64,000 bases of DNA from Owenweeksia hongkongensis DSM 17368 (GCF_000236705.1 NC_016599.1:1-64000), one strand, 5' to 3'. Shown: positions 1 through 8,412, numbered from the stretch's first letter. The notes: generated from the letters alone by a model not told the origin. Numbers and translations are program-made.

Positions 1-30
1 TAGTTAGAAGTGTTTCGGATGTTTTGTTAT

Positions 31-1299
31 TTAAAAAAATGAAGCTATGGTCGATGACACCCTCACTTTCCCGCTTATCAATTGCGGTAATAAGGTGTCT
101 CGAAGTTGGGTGAGGGTTTCAATTCGATCTTTATTCATAAGTCTCTTCTTAAAAAGAGATGATTCTATCTTAAGTAACTGATCTATCAATGAAGAAGGAG
201 CAATTTCAACAGTTAATGCTGACAAGTCCTTTATGGTAATTTGTGATTGAGCTGAACCACTGTCCAAGTGCCTAAGCCCTTTAGGAGCTAACAGGTAATA
301 CAAGTATTTCCCGTAAACTACTGTATCAATCATAATTGACAAATTGGTTAGGTAACAATCCTTTTCTGCGATTTTGACATCACCAGTGCCTCCCACTCCT
401 CGTGCAACAACTATTAAAGTCCCTTCAGAGCAGTTCTTCTGTGGATATTTGTTGATGTATTTGTATCCTGAAAAAGTCATGTAATTTCCGGTTCCAAGCT
501 TTTCTTTCTTGGGCATGGTTCCATATTTCAATTGAGCAAAATCCCCAATATTCTTCACCTCCCATCCCTCAGGCACCCACTTCTCCAAAGTCTCATTGTA
601 TTCAAAACTGCTTGGGAAAAGCTTGGCGAGTTCGGGGTTTGCATAGATTAAAGGAGCACCGTTTTCGGTAGTGGCAGATTCCGCATCAAGTGCGGAATGA
701 CGGTCTAAAATGGCTTTGCGTTTCTCGGCTTTGGTTTTTAGTGCCTCGGGAATCTCTTTACCGGCTGCAAGGGCATTATCCACCACGGGGTCAAAGTCTA
801 CAAACCAGCTTTTGAAAAGTGCCTGGGCCATGGCCTCCAGCGTTTGGTTCATCTTGCGGTTGAGCTCTATTTTGTCATCCAGCGTGCCTAAAATGTGGGC
901 AATGGCTTTTTGTTCGGGGACGGGAGGTATTTGAGTTATTATTGGGTGAATATGATTTCTATTTAAAGTAGGTACAGCACTTCCACCTCTGTAATTCTTC
1001 AAATTTAAAGTGATGAGAAAGTAGTATATAAAGTATGCATCATTCCCTTTAAAATCATCAATATAAAGTGTTGTATTATGAGACCAACAATCTTGGTTTG
1101 TTAAGAAAGGATTTCCAACATTCCCACTCCTTCCGATAGATACACATGGTGCCTTAGTGGTAATCTCATTATGAAATCCAATAATCCCATTGGAACCAAC
1201 GACAGGAACACCTTCATCTACCATTTTAGTCTTTGGTAAGTCATGCCCCCTTCTGAAATTTACAATTTCACCTAAAGTAGTTTCGCGCCACTCACTCAT
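31..1299 (-). CDS. hsdS: Type I restriction-modification specificity subunit HsdS
   Basis: This is the DNA-recognition subunit of a type I restriction-modification enzyme. It sets the target sequence for the HsdM methyltransferase and the (unseen) HsdR nuclease. The 422 residues show the usual two target-recognition halves: the first begins with EWRETTLGEI, the second near residue 242 with WVPEGWEV. Each half is followed by a conserved helical spacer, PVPEQKAIAHILGTLDDKI in the first and SLIDQLLKIES in the second. The start overlaps the end of hsdM by 8 bases, the normal operon arrangement. Residues 200-208 (RHSALDAES) come from an in-frame palindromic repeat in the linker between the halves. 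The target sequence cannot be read from the protein. No hsdR lies in the window, but it could sit just left of base 1. Confidence 0.93.
   Translation of the reverse strand: MSEWRETTLGEIVNFRRGHDLPKTKMVDEGVPVVGSNGIIGFHNEITTKAPCVSIGRSGNVGNPFLTNQDCWSHNTTLYIDDFKGNDAYFIYYFLITLNLKNYRGGSAVPTLNRNHIHPIITQIPPVPEQKAIAHILGTLDDKIELNRKMNQTLEAMAQALFKSWFVDFDPVVDNALAAGKEIPEALKTKAEKRKAILDRHSALDAESATTENGAPLIYANPELAKLFPSSFEYNETLEKWVPEGWEVKNIGDFAQLKYGTMPKKEKLGTGNYMTFSGYKYINKYPQKNCSEGTLIVVARGVGGTGDVKIAEKDCYLTNLSIMIDTVVYGKYLYYLLAPKGLRHLDSGSAQSQITIKDLSALTVEIAPSSLIDQLLKIESSLFKKRLMNKDRIETLTQLRDTLLPQLISGKVRVSSTIASFF
678..698. repeat. Palindromic interspersed repeat inside hsdS
   Basis: ATTCCGCA and TGCGGAAT form a perfect 8-bp inverted repeat around a TCAAG loop, followed by GACG. 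It is read in frame as RHSALDAES inside the HsdS linker. From memory, very similar palindromes are scattered between genes in many Bacteroidota genomes, so this looks like a dispersed element that settled in a tolerant linker. The match to a named family is recall, not a search. Confidence 0.6.
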
Positions 1300-2863
1300 A
1301 CCCCAACAGCTTTAAGTTTTCAGCAATAGCCTTGTCCAGTTCGGCAGCTTCGGCCATTTGGCTTTTCAGGGTTGCGGTGAGGTCGGTCATTTTTTCCTCA
1401 AAGGGCACTCCATCGTCTTCCTCTTCGGCTACACCTACATAGCGGCCGGGGGTAAGTACGTAGTCGTTTTTTTGGATGTCTTGTAAAGTGGCAGATCGGC
1501 AATAACCCGCAATATCGTTGTAGTCCTCCCCCGCCTCCGGCACCCCCTCCAGAGGGGGACAATTACGCCAGTTATGGTAGGTAGAGGCGATGTGTTCAAT
1601 ATCATCTTTGGTGAGTTCCTTTTGAGTACGGTCTATCATGCTGCCCATATTTCGGGCATCAATAAAGAGGGTTTCACCAGTGCGCTTGCGGTAGCCGTGT
1701 GCTTCGTCTTCCTTCTTATTCTTGGTAATAAACCACAGGCAAACGGGTATTTGGGTTGTGTAAAACAACTGGCCGGGCAGTGCTATCATGCAATCTACCA
1801 TATCGTTTTCTATCAGTTGCTTGCGTATGTCGCCTTCACCGGAGGTATTAGTACTCATAGATCCATTGGCCAATACAAAACCCGCGGTACCGGTTTCGCT
1901 CAGCTTGCTCAGCATGTGTAGGATCCAGGCATAGTTTGCGTTTCCGGCCGGAGGAGTGGTGTAGCCCGCCCAACGGCTATCGTCTTCCAGTTCATTTTTT
2001 TCGCGCCACTGGCTTTGGTTAAAGGGCGGGTTGGCCATAATGTAATCGGCCTTCAGGTCGGGGTGCTGGTCTTTAAAAAAGGTGTTGGCCGGCACATCGC
2101 CCAGGTTGGCCGAAATACCACGAATAGCGAGGTTCATCTTGGCCAGCTTATAGGTTACCGCTGTGTATTCCTGCCCGTAAATGGAAATATCCTTGGTGTT
2201 TCCCTGGTGGCTTTTTACAAAGTCGATACTCTGCACAAACATTCCACCGGAGCCACAAGCGGGGTCGTAAATCTTCCCTTTGTAGGGTTCCAGCATTTCG
2301 GCAATGAGGTTTACAATACACTTTGGGGTGTAAAATTCACCACCACCTTTACCTTCAGCGGCAGCAAAGCGCCCCAGGAAGTATTCATAAATACGGCCTA
2401 CCACATCTTCTTCGGCATCGCCCGTAGTGTCAATATTGTTGATAGTGTCCAGCAGGGCAGCGAGTTTACTTGGGTCGAGGTTTAAGCGCGAGAAGTAATT
2501 GTCGGGCAAAGCTCCTTTCAGGGAGGTGTTATTTTTTTCAATGGTGTGAAGGGCGGTATCTACAATCAGCGCAATGTTGTCTTGCTTAGAATTTTCCATC
2601 ACAAAACTCCAGCGGCTTTCGGGCGCAAGGAAGAAAACGTTCTTCATGTTGTAAAACTCTTTCATCTCAAGGTATTTCTCCTTGCCTTCTGTTATGAGTT
2701 CTTGCCTGCGCTCTTCAAAGGTATCGCTGGCAAACTTTAGGAATATGAGTCCCAGTACAACGTGTTTGTACTCAGAGCTTTCAACGTTACCACGGAGTTT
2801 GTTGGCAGCATCCCATAGCTGCTCTTCCATAGTCTTGGTGTTTTTAGTTTTTGTTTTGGGCAT
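1292..2863 (-). CDS. hsdM: Type I restriction-modification DNA methyltransferase subunit HsdM
   Basis: This is an N6-adenine DNA methyltransferase that works with HsdS to protect host DNA. The 523 residues carry an N-terminal helical domain (about 10-150), the SAM-binding motif DPACGSGG (200-207) and the catalytic NPPF motif (278-281). The C-terminus has the family signature VLTPGRYVG. Residues about 435-447 (CPPLEGVPEAGED) are an in-frame repeat insertion in a loop between YHNWRN and DIAGYCRSATL, a segment that is contiguous or differently spaced in other HsdM proteins. hsdS follows with an 8-base overlap. All key motifs are intact, so the enzyme is probably active. Confidence 0.95.
   Translation of the reverse strand: MPKTKTKNTKTMEEQLWDAANKLRGNVESSEYKHVVLGLIFLKFASDTFEERRQELITEGKEKYLEMKEFYNMKNVFFLAPESRWSFVMENSKQDNIALIVDTALHTIEKNNTSLKGALPDNYFSRLNLDPSKLAALLDTINNIDTTGDAEEDVVGRIYEYFLGRFAAAEGKGGGEFYTPKCIVNLIAEMLEPYKGKIYDPACGSGGMFVQSIDFVKSHQGNTKDISIYGQEYTAVTYKLAKMNLAIRGISANLGDVPANTFFKDQHPDLKADYIMANPPFNQSQWREKNELEDDSRWAGYTTPPAGNANYAWILHMLSKLSETGTAGFVLANGSMSTNTSGEGDIRKQLIENDMVDCMIALPGQLFYTTQIPVCLWFITKNKKEDEAHGYRKRTGETLFIDARNMGSMIDRTQKELTKDDIEHIASTYHNWRNCPPLEGVPEAGEDYNDIAGYCRSATLQDIQKNDYVLTPGRYVGVAEEEDDGVPFEEKMTDLTATLKSQMAEAAELDKAIAENLKLLGYE
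1524..1559. repeat. C-rich palindromic repeat inside hsdM
   Basis: This stretch contains the inverted repeat CCCCCT-CCAG-AGGGGG (1543-1558) beside a C-rich run. On the coding strand it reads as CPPLEGVPEAGED. G/C-rich repeats of this type are familiar between genes in Bacteroidota. Here one sits in frame in a surface loop of HsdM. Family membership is from memory. Confidence 0.55.
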
Positions 2864-2918
2864 CGAGTGATTTTAAAGAGAGGTGAAGGTAAAGAAGGTA
2901 TTTGTTTTATTCGGAGAT

Positions 2919-2941
2919 AATGTAGGTTAAATACCTACATT
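2919..2941. promoter_or_regulatory. Perfect 9-bp inverted repeat between hsdM and the divergent cluster
   Basis: AATGTAGGT and ACCTACATT flank a TAAAT loop, with a short T run on the right. It lies 56 bases upstream of hsdM in the divergent control region, so it could be an operator. It could also be a weak terminator for rightward transcription. No protein can be assigned to it. Confidence 0.4.
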
Positions 2942-3016
2942 TTTTAGTGTCAGAACCTTGCGAGTAAGGGAGTTTGTGAGGTAAAACTTATAAAGTTAAA
3001 GCAATTGGATGATAGA

Positions 3017-3040
3017 AAAATCCCTGAAATCTGGGATTTT
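3017..3040. promoter_or_regulatory. Inverted repeat upstream of the unrecognised cluster
   Basis: AAAATCCC and GGGATTTT enclose an 8-base loop, and GATA/TATC on either side extends the pairing with a bulge. It ends 72 bases before the first gene of the 3112-7637 cluster. There is no T run after it, so an operator or a leader hairpin is more likely than a terminator. Confidence 0.35.
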
Positions 3041-3111
3041 ATCGCTTTTGAAATCATATTACCTTAGAGGTCAGTTAACTAAGGTCTGACTTTAATCAAA
3101 CCAACCAAACC

Positions 3112-3465
3112 ATGAGAAAAATTTATAGGTACAAAGACTTAACAAAGGTTGTACAAAAGGAAGAACATGTAACCCTTACTGTTGAATTCGTCACGGACGG
3201 GAATACAGGTGTAACCGCAGTGAACATTCCCGGGCCAAATGATCCAACTATTCTGAATGAAGGCTCTGCCAATATTGGGAAAGGTAAAGACCTGTATAGC
3301 GAGTTAACAGCCTGCGTGACAGATGTAGCTAATCCTATTCCAGAAGAAGATACAATCACTGTTCGCTACTTCATTAACGAGGATTTATTGTTAGAGCATA
3401 CTAATGCAAAATCTGTCTCTGATCAGCCGATGATTATTTTGATGATCAAATTTGTAGAGTCATGA
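3112..3465 (+). CDS. Hypothetical protein, first gene of the unrecognised cluster
   Basis: I do not recognise this 117-residue protein. It has no signal peptide and no TM segment. It alternates short beta-type stretches (VTLTVEFV, TGVTAVNIPG, DTITVRYFI, MIILMIKFVE) with charged turns, suggesting a small all-beta cytosolic protein. The last codons overlap the next gene by 4 bases (ATGA), so the two are probably translationally coupled. It faces hsdM divergently across a 248-base gap with two inverted repeats. The start codon ATG is preceded by an AC-rich leader rather than a Shine-Dalgarno motif, as is common in this phylum. Confidence 0.75.
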   Translation: MRKIYRYKDLTKVVQKEEHVTLTVEFVTDGNTGVTAVNIPGPNDPTILNEGSANIGKGKDLYSELTACVTDVANPIPEEDTITVRYFINEDLLLEHTNAKSVSDQPMIILMIKFVES

Positions 3466-4769
3466 AAAGAAATATCATAGTGCTTAGCTTTTTGGTGTTT
3501 CCTTTCTTACTATTTTCTCAGGAGAAGTTAAGTAAACTTAAGGCGCCAACCTCTCCAGCGGCAAGTGTTTTAGGACTTCAACCGTCCGTTGTACTTGCCC
3601 CAAAATCTTATGAAGCATTGGAAACGGCCCTCTTTACGAACTTTGTTGAGGAAGGTTCAGTGATAATTCCAAATGATTTATCTGTTGAATTCACACCTTA
3701 TTGGGCAAAGGATCATAGCCTAAGTTTGGATGAGTATCTTTTTCCCGAATCATTTGGGGATCAGCTTTGGCGTGGATCTTCATTTTCGATCGCTTCAAGT
3801 CAAAATTTCTTGCTTGAGGATAGTACCAAATCCAATGGACTGTCATTTGGATACCGAACCACATTTTATTTTGGAACAAAGAATTGGAAAGAGTCTGTAG
3901 TTGGAAAGGTTAAAGCATTGAATGCAAGTCAGGCGGTTGTCGCTGGTATTTTTTCGGAATTGATCCTTTTATATCCAAAGTATGCTGATAGAATTAAGCT
4001 TCTTAATGCAATTGAACCTATTATGCTTATTAAGATCAATGAAGTTGGAGCTTATGAGAACCCTTCAAAAGTGGTTGTTGAAATAGTTGCTGAAATGAAG
4101 AAGAGTGAGGTTGTTTATGATCAAAATAATCCAGATGACTTTGAAAAGGAGTTTTTGATAGTTCTTGATAAGCATTTAAAAAGTGAGGAAGTATTTGAGG
4201 CAGTTAAAGAGGATATTTTGAATAGGAAAGGGTGGTCAGTTGATTTTGCCTATGCAGGAGTGTTAAATTTTCCTTCAAATGATATGGGTTTTTCATATGT
4301 TCCAAAACAAGCTTTTTGGTTATCTCCGACATATGATTTTTCCAATAAGTGGAGTTTTTTGAAGTTAGTTGGTGTTCTAAGGTATGAGTGGTACAATCAA
4401 GGTTACTACAAAAGATACTTTCCTTCAAAGGACATTTATGAAAAAAACTTTGACTACGGATTTTCGATTAATACTGAATTTGAAAGATTCTCAATCAATA
4501 TCGAGTTTGTTGGAAGAAGTAGTAGTTCTGAAATATTGGCTGGAATGGATTCGGAGGGTAATCAACTTTACCGTATGGATCAGCAGTCAGATAATCAAAT
4601 CCTTGGAACATTTAACTATAACTTGACTGATCAATTGGTTTTGAGCTATTCTTTAGGGAACAAGTTTGTTGGTATAATCTACCCTGATGATACTTTAGTG
4701 TCTTTACTAACTCTGAATTTTGGGTTTGGTGCGCCAACTGAAAAAGATCTTGATTTGATTAAGAATTAG
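3462..4769 (+). CDS. Secreted protein, probably outer-membrane beta-barrel with helical insert
   Basis: This 435-residue protein is of unknown function. It begins with a clear Sec signal peptide (KR, then IIVLSFLVFPFLLFS, cleavage near FSQ). Residues about 25-60 are Pro/Ala/Leu-rich. The middle, about 140-250, looks helical and charged. The last 170 residues alternate aromatic and polar residues in strands typical of outer-membrane barrels (FNYNLTDQLVLSYSLG, LLTLNFGFGAP). It overlaps the preceding gene by 4 bases and is followed by a 90-base gap before the CHAT-like gene. I infer the outer-membrane component of the cluster. A periplasmic protein cannot be excluded. Confidence 0.75.
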   Translation: MKRNIIVLSFLVFPFLLFSQEKLSKLKAPTSPAASVLGLQPSVVLAPKSYEALETALFTNFVEEGSVIIPNDLSVEFTPYWAKDHSLSLDEYLFPESFGDQLWRGSSFSIASSQNFLLEDSTKSNGLSFGYRTTFYFGTKNWKESVVGKVKALNASQAVVAGIFSELILLYPKYADRIKLLNAIEPIMLIKINEVGAYENPSKVVVEIVAEMKKSEVVYDQNNPDDFEKEFLIVLDKHLKSEEVFEAVKEDILNRKGWSVDFAYAGVLNFPSNDMGFSYVPKQAFWLSPTYDFSNKWSFLKLVGVLRYEWYNQGYYKRYFPSKDIYEKNFDYGFSINTEFERFSINIEFVGRSSSSEILAGMDSEGNQLYRMDQQSDNQILGTFNYNLTDQLVLSYSLGNKFVGIIYPDDTLVSLLTLNFGFGAPTEKDLDLIKN

Positions 4770-4859
4770 TTAGGTAATCTGTAGGTAATTGATTTAAGCA
4801 TTTGGAAGCGAAAAGCATCTAAGAAACTCTCTCCTATTCTTGAATTTAATTTTATTGCT

Positions 4860-6599
4860 ATGAAAAGGATTTGTTTAGGGATTATTCTGACACTTGGAAT
4901 ATTTAATTTTTTGGAAGCACAGTCCTTTCAAAGAATGGCTATTGCCAAAGGGACATATAAACTTTCTGCTGGATCAAGTAGTAAGGTAACAGCTTATTGT
5001 TTGGATTTTACCAGAAAGGCTCCACGAGGAGGCATGCAGTATGGAAATATTCTTAGCGGTGGTGCACAGGCGGTAGTTAGAGTAACTTCGGATGCTGGGG
5101 TTGTAACAAGACTGACTTTAGATGACGCGGTCAAGCGTGGGTACATTGGAATAGAAGGAATGGAGGCTTTAGAAGGGCGAGGCAAAGAGGTGTTGGAAGA
5201 ATTAATATCCACTTCATCACAGTCAGGTAAGGAATCTATTGAGCTAAAGGAGCTTTTACAAAATTGGGATAATTTTTCAGAGGTGGAAAAAATGCAGTTA
5301 GAGCGAGAATTAACCCAAATTCTTCAACTTACAGAAGAAGGTAATCACTCTGCATTAAAATTTGTAAATAAAACTGACCTAGACATTGAAATAGACCTGA
5401 TAGACAACCTCCAATTAGGCTCTAGGTCTGAGGCAAATCCCTTGACCGGGGTTGATAGTTATAATTTATCGAGGGATCCTAATTTGCAGGATAAGATTCA
5501 GAAGGAAATAGTGTGGAGAAACCGAGAGTCACAAAATCTTAAGAGTCTAAAAGAGATTGGAGTTTACGATGGTAAAACAACAATTGCATCGAATGATTAT
5601 TCTTATATACATGGTATATATTCAGAGATTCAACAGAGTCATAATTTAACAGTCACATCATCTGAGGTAGGAGTATTTTCTGAGGCCATGGAGAAGTGGG
5701 TGAAATCTGAGAAAAGTAGATTAAGTAATACTCTTTCTTCCATTGGTTTTGATGGTGATTTTCAATCAGCGGTTAGAGCTTATCAAAAACATTGTGGCTA
5801 CAGTGAAACAGGAGCTTTTTCAAAATCTCTTAGAAGCAGGTTAGCTAAAGATTATAATAGGGGCATTTATGTAAGTCAAAACGGGAAAGTTTATAATACC
5901 AAAATACTTAAAAGAAGTGCAGGAGAAGAAAGAATGTTTGAACTTGGTGATAATGTTTACTTAAGCTTTTCCTCAAGACATTCAGTTGATAAAATTGAAA
6001 AGATATTATCGGAGAGAAATTATATACCGGATGAATTTGAAATAATTTCGCTGGTGCAGGATCAGGCAACAATAAATATTTTGGAAAAAAGATTTCCCCA
6101 TAACCATTTAACTTTTGGCACTTCTGAGATGGCTGATTTTCTTAAACAGTTAAAAAGCAGGAAACGTAAGTCCGTGATTGTTCTGGGACATGTAGAGAAT
6201 GGGACATTTTTTAGCAAAATGAGAGATGGTCGTGAATTTTCCATTAGCATAAGTGACTTGAAGCGGTTGGGAGATGAGTTTGACATTAATATTTTTCCTA
6301 TGGGGTGTAATACTGGAGATTTTGGTTCTGGCATCGGAAATGTTTTTAATTCGGTTGATGCACTGAACCGTCTAGAACCTGCCATTAATAACAATAGGAA
6401 TATGATGGGTTTTTTACGTGAATTGTCTGGTGAGGATATGAAGGTAATAATTGATGAAGTACCTTTTCAGGAAAGAGGATATTTAAGGGCAAAAGTTGAA
6501 AAAGTCATGATTCAGGATGGGGTGGTTGTTCTTGCTACAGCGGGGGTGGCAGGGCTTCTTATTTTTCAAGACGAGGCTTATTCAAACCATAAAGAGTAA
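4860..6599 (+). CDS. Exported protein with peptidoglycan-binding-like segment and CHAT/caspase-like domain
   Basis: The 579-residue product begins with a Sec signal peptide (MKRICLGIILTLGIFNFLEAQ). Residues about 296-330 (GFDGDFQSAVRAYQ, then TGAFSKSLRSRL) fit the PG_binding_1 helical repeat. Residues about 435-490 have the layout of a clan CD protease: a hydrophobic strand then GH (H444), a dozen polar residues, a short helix, a second strand, and GCNTG (C483). CHAT domains end in a very similar (S)ACNTG motif. A hydrophobic segment at about 555-569 precedes a short charged tail, suggesting a type I inner-membrane protein with the His/Cys domain in the periplasm. Two tightly spaced genes follow, 6 and 3 bases apart. 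The protease-like assignment is my inference from motifs. The fold needs structure prediction to confirm it. Confidence 0.7.
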   Translation: MKRICLGIILTLGIFNFLEAQSFQRMAIAKGTYKLSAGSSSKVTAYCLDFTRKAPRGGMQYGNILSGGAQAVVRVTSDAGVVTRLTLDDAVKRGYIGIEGMEALEGRGKEVLEELISTSSQSGKESIELKELLQNWDNFSEVEKMQLERELTQILQLTEEGNHSALKFVNKTDLDIEIDLIDNLQLGSRSEANPLTGVDSYNLSRDPNLQDKIQKEIVWRNRESQNLKSLKEIGVYDGKTTIASNDYSYIHGIYSEIQQSHNLTVTSSEVGVFSEAMEKWVKSEKSRLSNTLSSIGFDGDFQSAVRAYQKHCGYSETGAFSKSLRSRLAKDYNRGIYVSQNGKVYNTKILKRSAGEERMFELGDNVYLSFSSRHSVDKIEKILSERNYIPDEFEIISLVQDQATINILEKRFPHNHLTFGTSEMADFLKQLKSRKRKSVIVLGHVENGTFFSKMRDGREFSISISDLKRLGDEFDINIFPMGCNTGDFGSGIGNVFNSVDALNRLEPAINNNRNMMGFLRELSGEDMKVIIDEVPFQERGYLRAKVEKVMIQDGVVVLATAGVAGLLIFQDEAYSNHKE

Positions 6600-6605
6600 T
6601 AAGCA

Positions 6606-7247
6606 ATGGGAAATAATAATATTCAACTAAGCCAGAGAGCCCCTGTGAATGAAATTGTTGGGCTCTTGCAAACGCACAACGAATCAGAATTAGATTTATT
6701 AAGGCAAAGGTACCCTGGCTTTTTGGAGATTCTTAAGCCTGGCCTACCTATGGGGGATAATGAAAACCAATTAGACACAGAAAAAGAGTTAGAAATGAGA
6801 GCCACCGTTTGTGAGGCGGGCTTAAATTTAGTTTTTGAAAAGGCAGGAAACCTGCTTCCACTACTCAAAGGCAGACTAAAGAAATTAAATGGGGTTCAGT
6901 TTATTAGTCAAATTCTTGTTCTGTTAAGTGGGACTACCATCTTAGCATATTTTAAAGAAGATCATGAAAAAATTGTTTCCATGATTGTAGGTTTTTTTAC
7001 CTTGAGTGCAGGAATACTATCTCTTTATGTACAAAGAAAATCAGGAACTATTATTTCTGAAAGTGGTGGAATAACAAAAGTATACAATGAACTCACAGAC
7101 TATCAACTGAAAGCTGAGATATATTTAAATGAACTTAAAATACTTCGTGAAATTAATTGGTCTAAACCAAATGAGCAAGTCATGCAGATTATTACTGAAG
7201 CTAATTTGATTAGCTCTGAAATGAATCGTATAATAATAAAGTATTAA
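6606..7247 (+). CDS. Two-TM membrane protein, SLATT-like layout
   Basis: This 213-residue protein has no signal peptide. A polar N-terminal region (1-95) is followed by two adjacent membrane segments (about 97-115 and 123-143) and a charged helical tail. That layout resembles SLATT-type two-TM effectors found in nucleotide-sensing defence systems, but no sequence motif proves it. It starts 6 bases after the CHAT-like gene and ends 3 bases before a lipoprotein gene, so the three are one transcription unit. Both termini should face the cytosol. A plain structural membrane partner for the CHAT-like protein is the simplest alternative. Confidence 0.75.
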   Translation: MGNNNIQLSQRAPVNEIVGLLQTHNESELDLLRQRYPGFLEILKPGLPMGDNENQLDTEKELEMRATVCEAGLNLVFEKAGNLLPLLKGRLKKLNGVQFISQILVLLSGTTILAYFKEDHEKIVSMIVGFFTLSAGILSLYVQRKSGTIISESGGITKVYNELTDYQLKAEIYLNELKILREINWSKPNEQVMQIITEANLISSEMNRIIIKY

Positions 7248-7250
7248 GCT

Positions 7251-7637
7251 ATGAAACTTCTAGTTATTTCATTTTTCATACTACTTATGGCAAGTTGTAC
7301 TTCAAGAGAAGATGAGACGGTACAGATTTTCGAAGAAAGTGTACACAATTTAGACCTGGAAAAAGTTCAGAGTATGTGTACGGAGGATACACGCTTTTAT
7401 TTTAAAGTTGCAATAGAGCCGTTGTTTAAATTTTCAGGTAGAACTGAACTGAATTCAGTTAAAAAAATAGCATTATCACTGACTTGTACGGGTGAGGGAA
7501 GAAAGAGAAATTGCAGTTATCTGGACAGTGCTGGAGAGATTCATACATTTGAGTTATCACTTGTTGAAGACTTTGAGGAGTTAGGGAGTTCACGTTTGCT
7601 TATTGACATTGAAAGAAAGTATTTCTTCAAAGAATAG
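7251..7637 (+). CDS. Small lipoprotein of the unrecognised cluster
   Basis: The 128-residue product has a lipoprotein signal with lipobox LMASC, so Cys16 should be acylated and the protein anchored in an envelope membrane. The rest is a compact alpha/beta domain (helix FEESVHNLDLEKVQSM, then strands), like small NTF2/DUF4878-type lipoproteins, though I cannot place it in a family. Two further cysteines (in LTCTG and RNCSY) could form a disulfide. It is the last gene of the 4860-7637 unit and ends 16 bases from the convergent S24 repressor gene. Confidence 0.75.
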   Translation: MKLLVISFFILLMASCTSREDETVQIFEESVHNLDLEKVQSMCTEDTRFYFKVAIEPLFKFSGRTELNSVKKIALSLTCTGEGRKRNCSYLDSAGEIHTFELSLVEDFEELGSSRLLIDIERKYFFKE

Positions 7638-7653
7638 AATCGTTTATATTAAC

Positions 7654-8412
7654 TTATCTTGATCCATTATCAATAACTTTAAGCATATTAATAATTTTAT
7701 TTATCGTAGGTGTTTCTTGCTTCGGCTCATCAAGCGTAATGCTGCAAGCAAACCCCCACATTTCCACAATATCAGATAGAGCAATAGGATAAGGTGCATA
7801 CTCTTCATTGTCAGAGTAAAGGATTACTTGCTTTGAGTTTTCTTTATCCTGAAAAACCCGTTTGAATACGATTCCTTCATCCTGTGTAACCACAATGTAA
7901 GTGTGACCATCCTTGTAGTTTCGAATGTCTTCGAGGTATTTACCAACTACATAAGAGCCATTCTGGAGAGGTTGCATGGAATCACCACTGATAGGAAATG
8001 CCCTGAGCTTGTCTTTACCCAAAAACGGAATTCTAAGTGTGTCCAGTTGTTCGATAAACTCAGGATCGGCATAACCTGATAAGTAACCAGCAGTTGCTTT
8101 GTGGGTAACAATTTCAATGGCATTTTCGTTGTCTGGACTCACTTTGATCGGTAGTAATACCCGATTACCCTCAAGTTCGACCAGTTGGTCAAGATCCACC
8201 TTGGATAAATCCACGTTAATCAGAATATCCAGACTAAGCGAGTAAAGACTGGCAATACGCTTTAGAGCAGGTATTGGAGGTTCAGCTCTTCCTGTTTCAT
8301 ACTTAGAATACATTTCACGCGAAACGGCCAATTGATCGGCAACTTGAGCTTGCGTCCAGCTTTTGCGTGAACGTAATTCCTTGAGGTTGTTGGATAAAAT
8401 AGTACTGGTCAT
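7654..8412 (-). CDS. XRE-S24 self-cleaving repressor (LexA/CI type)
   Basis: This 252-residue regulator has an N-terminal helix-turn-helix (about 10-65, with the XRE signature KYETGRAEPP) and a C-terminal S24 peptidase domain. Ser145 in SGDSMQP and Lys184 in GIVFKRVF are the expected catalytic pair. Ala108-Gly109 in KATAGY fits the autocleavage site. It should act as a DNA-damage-responsive repressor that cuts itself when RecA filaments form. It is divergent from the Y-family polymerase and DnaE genes. Two GGTC-N7-GACC sites lie in the 68-base gap, one over its own -7 box and one over its start codon, predicting control of itself and probably of the polymerases. Confidence 0.92.
   Translation of the reverse strand: MTSTILSNNLKELRSRKSWTQAQVADQLAVSREMYSKYETGRAEPPIPALKRIASLYSLSLDILINVDLSKVDLDQLVELEGNRVLLPIKVSPDNENAIEIVTHKATAGYLSGYADPEFIEQLDTLRIPFLGKDKLRAFPISGDSMQPLQNGSYVVGKYLEDIRNYKDGHTYIVVTQDEGIVFKRVFQDKENSKQVILYSDNEEYAPYPIALSDIVEMWGFACSITLDEPKQETPTINKIINMLKVIDNGSR

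Noticed and set aside
710-934. Rightward frame over hsdS, with similar opposite-strand frames over hsdM
   Set aside because: They are antisense shadows of well-recognised coding regions with full domain signatures.
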